In this document: one piece after another, positions 4,858-6,314 of the stretch | Layout: each line of letters opens with the position of its first letter | Numbering within the stretch: the stretch's first letter is position 1 | Assembly: GCA_050701635.1 (NCBI GenBank) | Contig: JBOGDF010000321.1 | Coordinates: 1 to 6,314 of the forward strand | Reading direction: 5' to 3' | Length of the DNA stretch: 6,314 bases | From: WHSM01 sp050701635 | Lineage (GTDB): Bacteria; Actinomycetota; Actinomycetes; Mycobacteriales; Micromonosporaceae | The notes under the pieces: generated by a model | What the model saw: the letters and a program-made list of their open reading frames with translations, nothing else | Told to the model about the DNA's origin: nothing | Databases searched by the model: none | Made by a program: the position numbers and the translations under genes

Positions 4858-5346
4858 ATGAACCCGGGACCACTGACCTACCAGACGGAGCACTGCTCGA
4901 TCGCCCGCGCGCTGGCGCTGGTGGGGGAGAAGTGGACGTTCCTGGTGCTGCGCGAGGCGTTCAACGGGGTACGCCGGTTCGACGACATCCTCACCCGTAC
5001 CGGGGCGCCCCGGCAGGTGCTGAGCAACCGGCTGGTGCAGCTGGTCGACGCGGGGTTGCTGCGGCGCGCGCCGTACCAGGAGCCGGGGCAGCGGCAGCGG
5101 TACGAATACCGGCTGACCGCGATGGGGCTCGATCTCTACCCGGTGCTGGTCTCGCTGCTGACGTGGGGCGACCGGTATCTCGCCGCCGGCGCCGGCCCGC
5201 CGCTGCTGCTCACCCACCGCGACTGCGGCGAGCAGGTCAGCGTCGCGCTGCACTGCGCCGCCGGCCACCGGCTGGAATCCGCTCGGGAGGTACGCCCCGT
5301 CGCCGGCCCCGGGGCGTCGAGCGTTACGACGTGGCGTACCGGATGA
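4858..5346 (+). CDS. HxlR-family winged-helix regulator with C-terminal Cys/His segment
   Basis: This is a 162-residue DNA-binding protein with the full HxlR signature. It runs CSIARALALVGEKWTFLVLR (13-32), RRFDDIL (39-45), then the recognition region VLSNRLVQLVDAGLLRR (54-70). The wing follows (YEYRLTAMGLDLYPVL, 82-97), ending in LLTWGDRYLA (100-109). C13 lies at the N-terminal position where many HxlR proteins carry a conserved cysteine, used by some (YodB, QorR) to sense quinones or oxidants. After the domain, residues 119-153 contain H120-x2-C123 and C133-x3-H137, a possible metal-binding knuckle, then EVRPVAGPGA. ATG 4858 is supported by the leaderless-type promoter and by an open but non-family 12-codon extension upstream. 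Its 3' end overlaps the convergent reductase gene by 23 bases. Targets are unknown; the reductase or GNAT genes are candidates by position. Confidence 0.9.
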   Translation: MNPGPLTYQTEHCSIARALALVGEKWTFLVLREAFNGVRRFDDILTRTGAPRQVLSNRLVQLVDAGLLRRAPYQEPGQRQRYEYRLTAMGLDLYPVLVSLLTWGDRYLAAGAGPPLLLTHRDCGEQVSVALHCAAGHRLESAREVRPVAGPGASSVTTWRTG

Positions 5347-5905
5347 CGATGTTGTTGCCTTCTTCGAAGGTACGGGTGCCGAGCAGCCGCAGCCCCTTCG
5401 GCGGCGCGGTCTGGAAAGCCGGGGTGCCGCCACCGACGATGCCGGCGCCGACGATCACGTGCAGCTCGTCGACCAGCCCCGCCGCCAACAGGTCGTTCCA
5501 GACGGTACGGCTGCCGAACATGATGATGTCCTTGCCGTCCTGCGCCTTCAGCTCGGCGACGTGCGCGTGCGAGTCGGCGCGGCGTACCACCCGGGAGGTC
5601 TCGGCCCAGGGGCCGGTGAGCTGCTCGGGCAGGCTGTCGGAGACGACGACCTTCTGGATCGCGCCGTTGAGCCGGGAGACCTCGCGCTCGGGCTCCGAGG
5701 CGTCCGGGTTGTCCTTCACTGGCGGCCAGTAGCCCTGGAAGCCCTCCCAGGTGGTGCGGCCCAGCAGCATGATGTCGGCCGCTCGCAGTCGCTCGGCGCA
5801 GTACGGGTCGAAGTTGATGTCGAACGGCATCGCCATCACGTTGCCGCCGGGGCCGTCGAAGTAGCCGTCCAGGGACACCAGGGCGGTGACAATCAGCTTG
5901 CGCAT
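5324..5905 (-). CDS. RibD C-terminal / dihydrofolate-reductase-like family protein
   Basis: This is a 193-residue cytosolic protein with a stand-alone RibD-C (DHFR-like) fold. The N-terminal strand KLIVTALVSLDGYFDGPGG (3-21) is typical, followed by ADIMLLGRTTWEGFQGYWP (43-61), the NADPH-contacting region. KVVVSDSL (85-92) and GKDIIMFGSRTVWNDLLAAG (124-143) follow, then LVDELHVIVGAGIVGGGTPAF (144-164), which are the remaining conserved blocks. Family members are NAD(P)H-dependent reductases in riboflavin synthesis or, more often in this stand-alone YyaP/YwjB-like form, of unknown substrate. Neither a deaminase domain nor riboflavin genes are nearby, so a role in riboflavin synthesis is not supported. 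The start ATG 5905-5903 is firm: GAGGAG lies six bases upstream. The gene converges with the HxlR gene, overlapping it by 23 bases, and has no room for a terminator there. Confidence 0.92.
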   Translation of the reverse strand: MRKLIVTALVSLDGYFDGPGGNVMAMPFDINFDPYCAERLRAADIMLLGRTTWEGFQGYWPPVKDNPDASEPEREVSRLNGAIQKVVVSDSLPEQLTGPWAETSRVVRRADSHAHVAELKAQDGKDIIMFGSRTVWNDLLAAGLVDELHVIVGAGIVGGGTPAFQTAPPKGLRLLGTRTFEEGNNIVIRYATS

Positions 5906-5977
5906 GACTCGCTCCTCAGCGCCAGCTCATCCGTGTGCTCCATCCTGCCCATCCTGGCAGCCGGATACGGTTTCCGG
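5906..5977. promoter_or_regulatory. Divergent promoter region, reductase and methyltransferase genes
   Basis: This 72-base gap serves two divergent genes. Toward the methyltransferase, TACGGT (5966-5971) fits TANNNT and lies six bases before the GTG start, a leaderless arrangement. CCATCCTG is repeated in tandem at 5940-5947 and 5949-5956 (9-bp period). CTGCC/GGCAG (5945-5949, 5956-5960) forms a small dyad over the same place, where a -35 would lie. On the minus strand only the GAGGAG ribosome site of the reductase gene is clear. Confidence 0.4.
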
Positions 5978-6314
5978 GTGACGCTGTCGCTGACCCACGC
6001 CGCCCTCGTCGCCCGGCTGCGCGCGGCCGGCTGCGTGTACGCCGAGGACGAAGCCGACCTGCTGCTCGCGGGTGCGGCGTCCCCGGCGGAGCTGGCGGCG
6101 ATGGTGGAGCAGCGGGTCGGCGGGCTGCCGCTGGAACACGTGCTGGGGTGGGTGGAGTTCGCCGGGATCCGGGTCGGGGTCGCGCCCGGCGTGTTCGTGC
6201 CGCGACGGCGTACCGAGCTGCTGGTACGCGAAGCCGTCGCCGCGCTGTCAGCGCAGCCCCGCCCGGCGACCGTGGTCGACCTGTGCTGCGGGTGCGGCGC
6301 GCTCGGCGCCGCTG
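5978..6314 (+). CDS. PrmC/HemK-related N5-glutamine methyltransferase (3' end missing)
   Basis: The first 112 codons of a gene running off the right edge are visible. The N-terminal helical domain (THAALVARLRAAGCVYAEDE, 6-25) is followed by RVGGLPLEHVLGWVEFAGIR (46-65), VAPGVFVPRRRTELLV (68-83) and the SAM-binding motif VVDLCCGCGALGAA (99-112). This pattern matches the PrmC-related putative N(5)-glutamine methyltransferases. PrmC itself methylates the GGQ glutamine of release factors; this paralogue's substrate is unknown. The catalytic NPPY motif would lie beyond the window. C106 replaces the more usual Ser in the glycine-rich loop. GTG 5978 is chosen because a TANNNT element sits six bases upstream and family homology begins about there. 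The frame is open further upstream, with GTG 5933 as an alternative. Confidence 0.88.
   Translation, partial: MTLSLTHAALVARLRAAGCVYAEDEADLLLAGAASPAELAAMVEQRVGGLPLEHVLGWVEFAGIRVGVAPGVFVPRRRTELLVREAVAALSAQPRPATVVDLCCGCGALGAA

Noticed and set aside
5384..5460. Riboflavin biosynthesis role for the RibD-C family protein
   Set aside because: There is no deaminase domain, FMN riboswitch or other rib gene nearby; stand-alone members usually have other or unknown roles.
1..6314. CRISPR arrays, insertion sequences, attachment sites, tRNA genes, toxin-antitoxin or defence systems
   Set aside because: No spaced repeat array, transposase or integrase motif, cloverleaf-like sequence or recognisable defence gene was found on either strand.

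Overview
The window looks like ordinary chromosome from a high-GC actinobacterium. Nearly every gene has G or C in the third codon position. GTG starts are common, and the intergenic gaps are short. The protein families and the abundance of GTACG/CGTAC words suggest Micromonosporaceae, but that is an inference from impression and not a database match. I see no CRISPR array, transposase, integrase, phage gene, tRNA or rRNA.

Layout. Positions 1-525 (minus strand) hold a lipoprotein with a predicted cupredoxin-like fold and, overlapping its stop codon, the start of a membrane protein that runs off the left edge. Positions 624-1478 (minus) hold a LigB/DODA-type extradiol dioxygenase whose start is preceded by a perfect 14-bp palindrome. 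A strong 15-bp hairpin (1567-1612) follows. Next is a two-gene minus-strand unit: a stand-alone AraC-type DNA-binding protein (2069-2488) and a VOC/glyoxalase protein (1651-2058), only 10 bases apart. A divergent promoter region of about 174 bp separates it from a plus-strand pair: an EamA/DMT-family transporter (2663-3547) and an ArsR-like winged-helix regulator (3544-4275), which share the 4-base overlap GTGA.

Further right are a GNAT acetyltransferase (4319-4801, minus), an HxlR-type regulator (4858-5346, plus), a RibD-C/dihydrofolate-reductase-like protein (5324-5905, minus) whose 3' end overlaps the HxlR gene by 23 bases, and the start of a PrmC-related glutamine methyltransferase (5978 to beyond 6314, plus).

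How the genes work together. The window is a string of small one- and two-gene units, several pairing a one-component regulator with an enzyme or transporter (AraC with VOC, ArsR with EamA, HxlR beside a reductase). Dioxygenase, VOC, HxlR and reductase families often handle aromatic, electrophilic or redox-active small molecules. A shared theme of small-molecule detoxification is plausible but not shown. No striking new multi-gene system is evident. The most interesting items are the copper-type lipoprotein/membrane pair with an unusual set of possible ligands, the palindrome before the dioxygenase, repeated leaderless-type promoters, and a strong context bias in use of the GTA codon.
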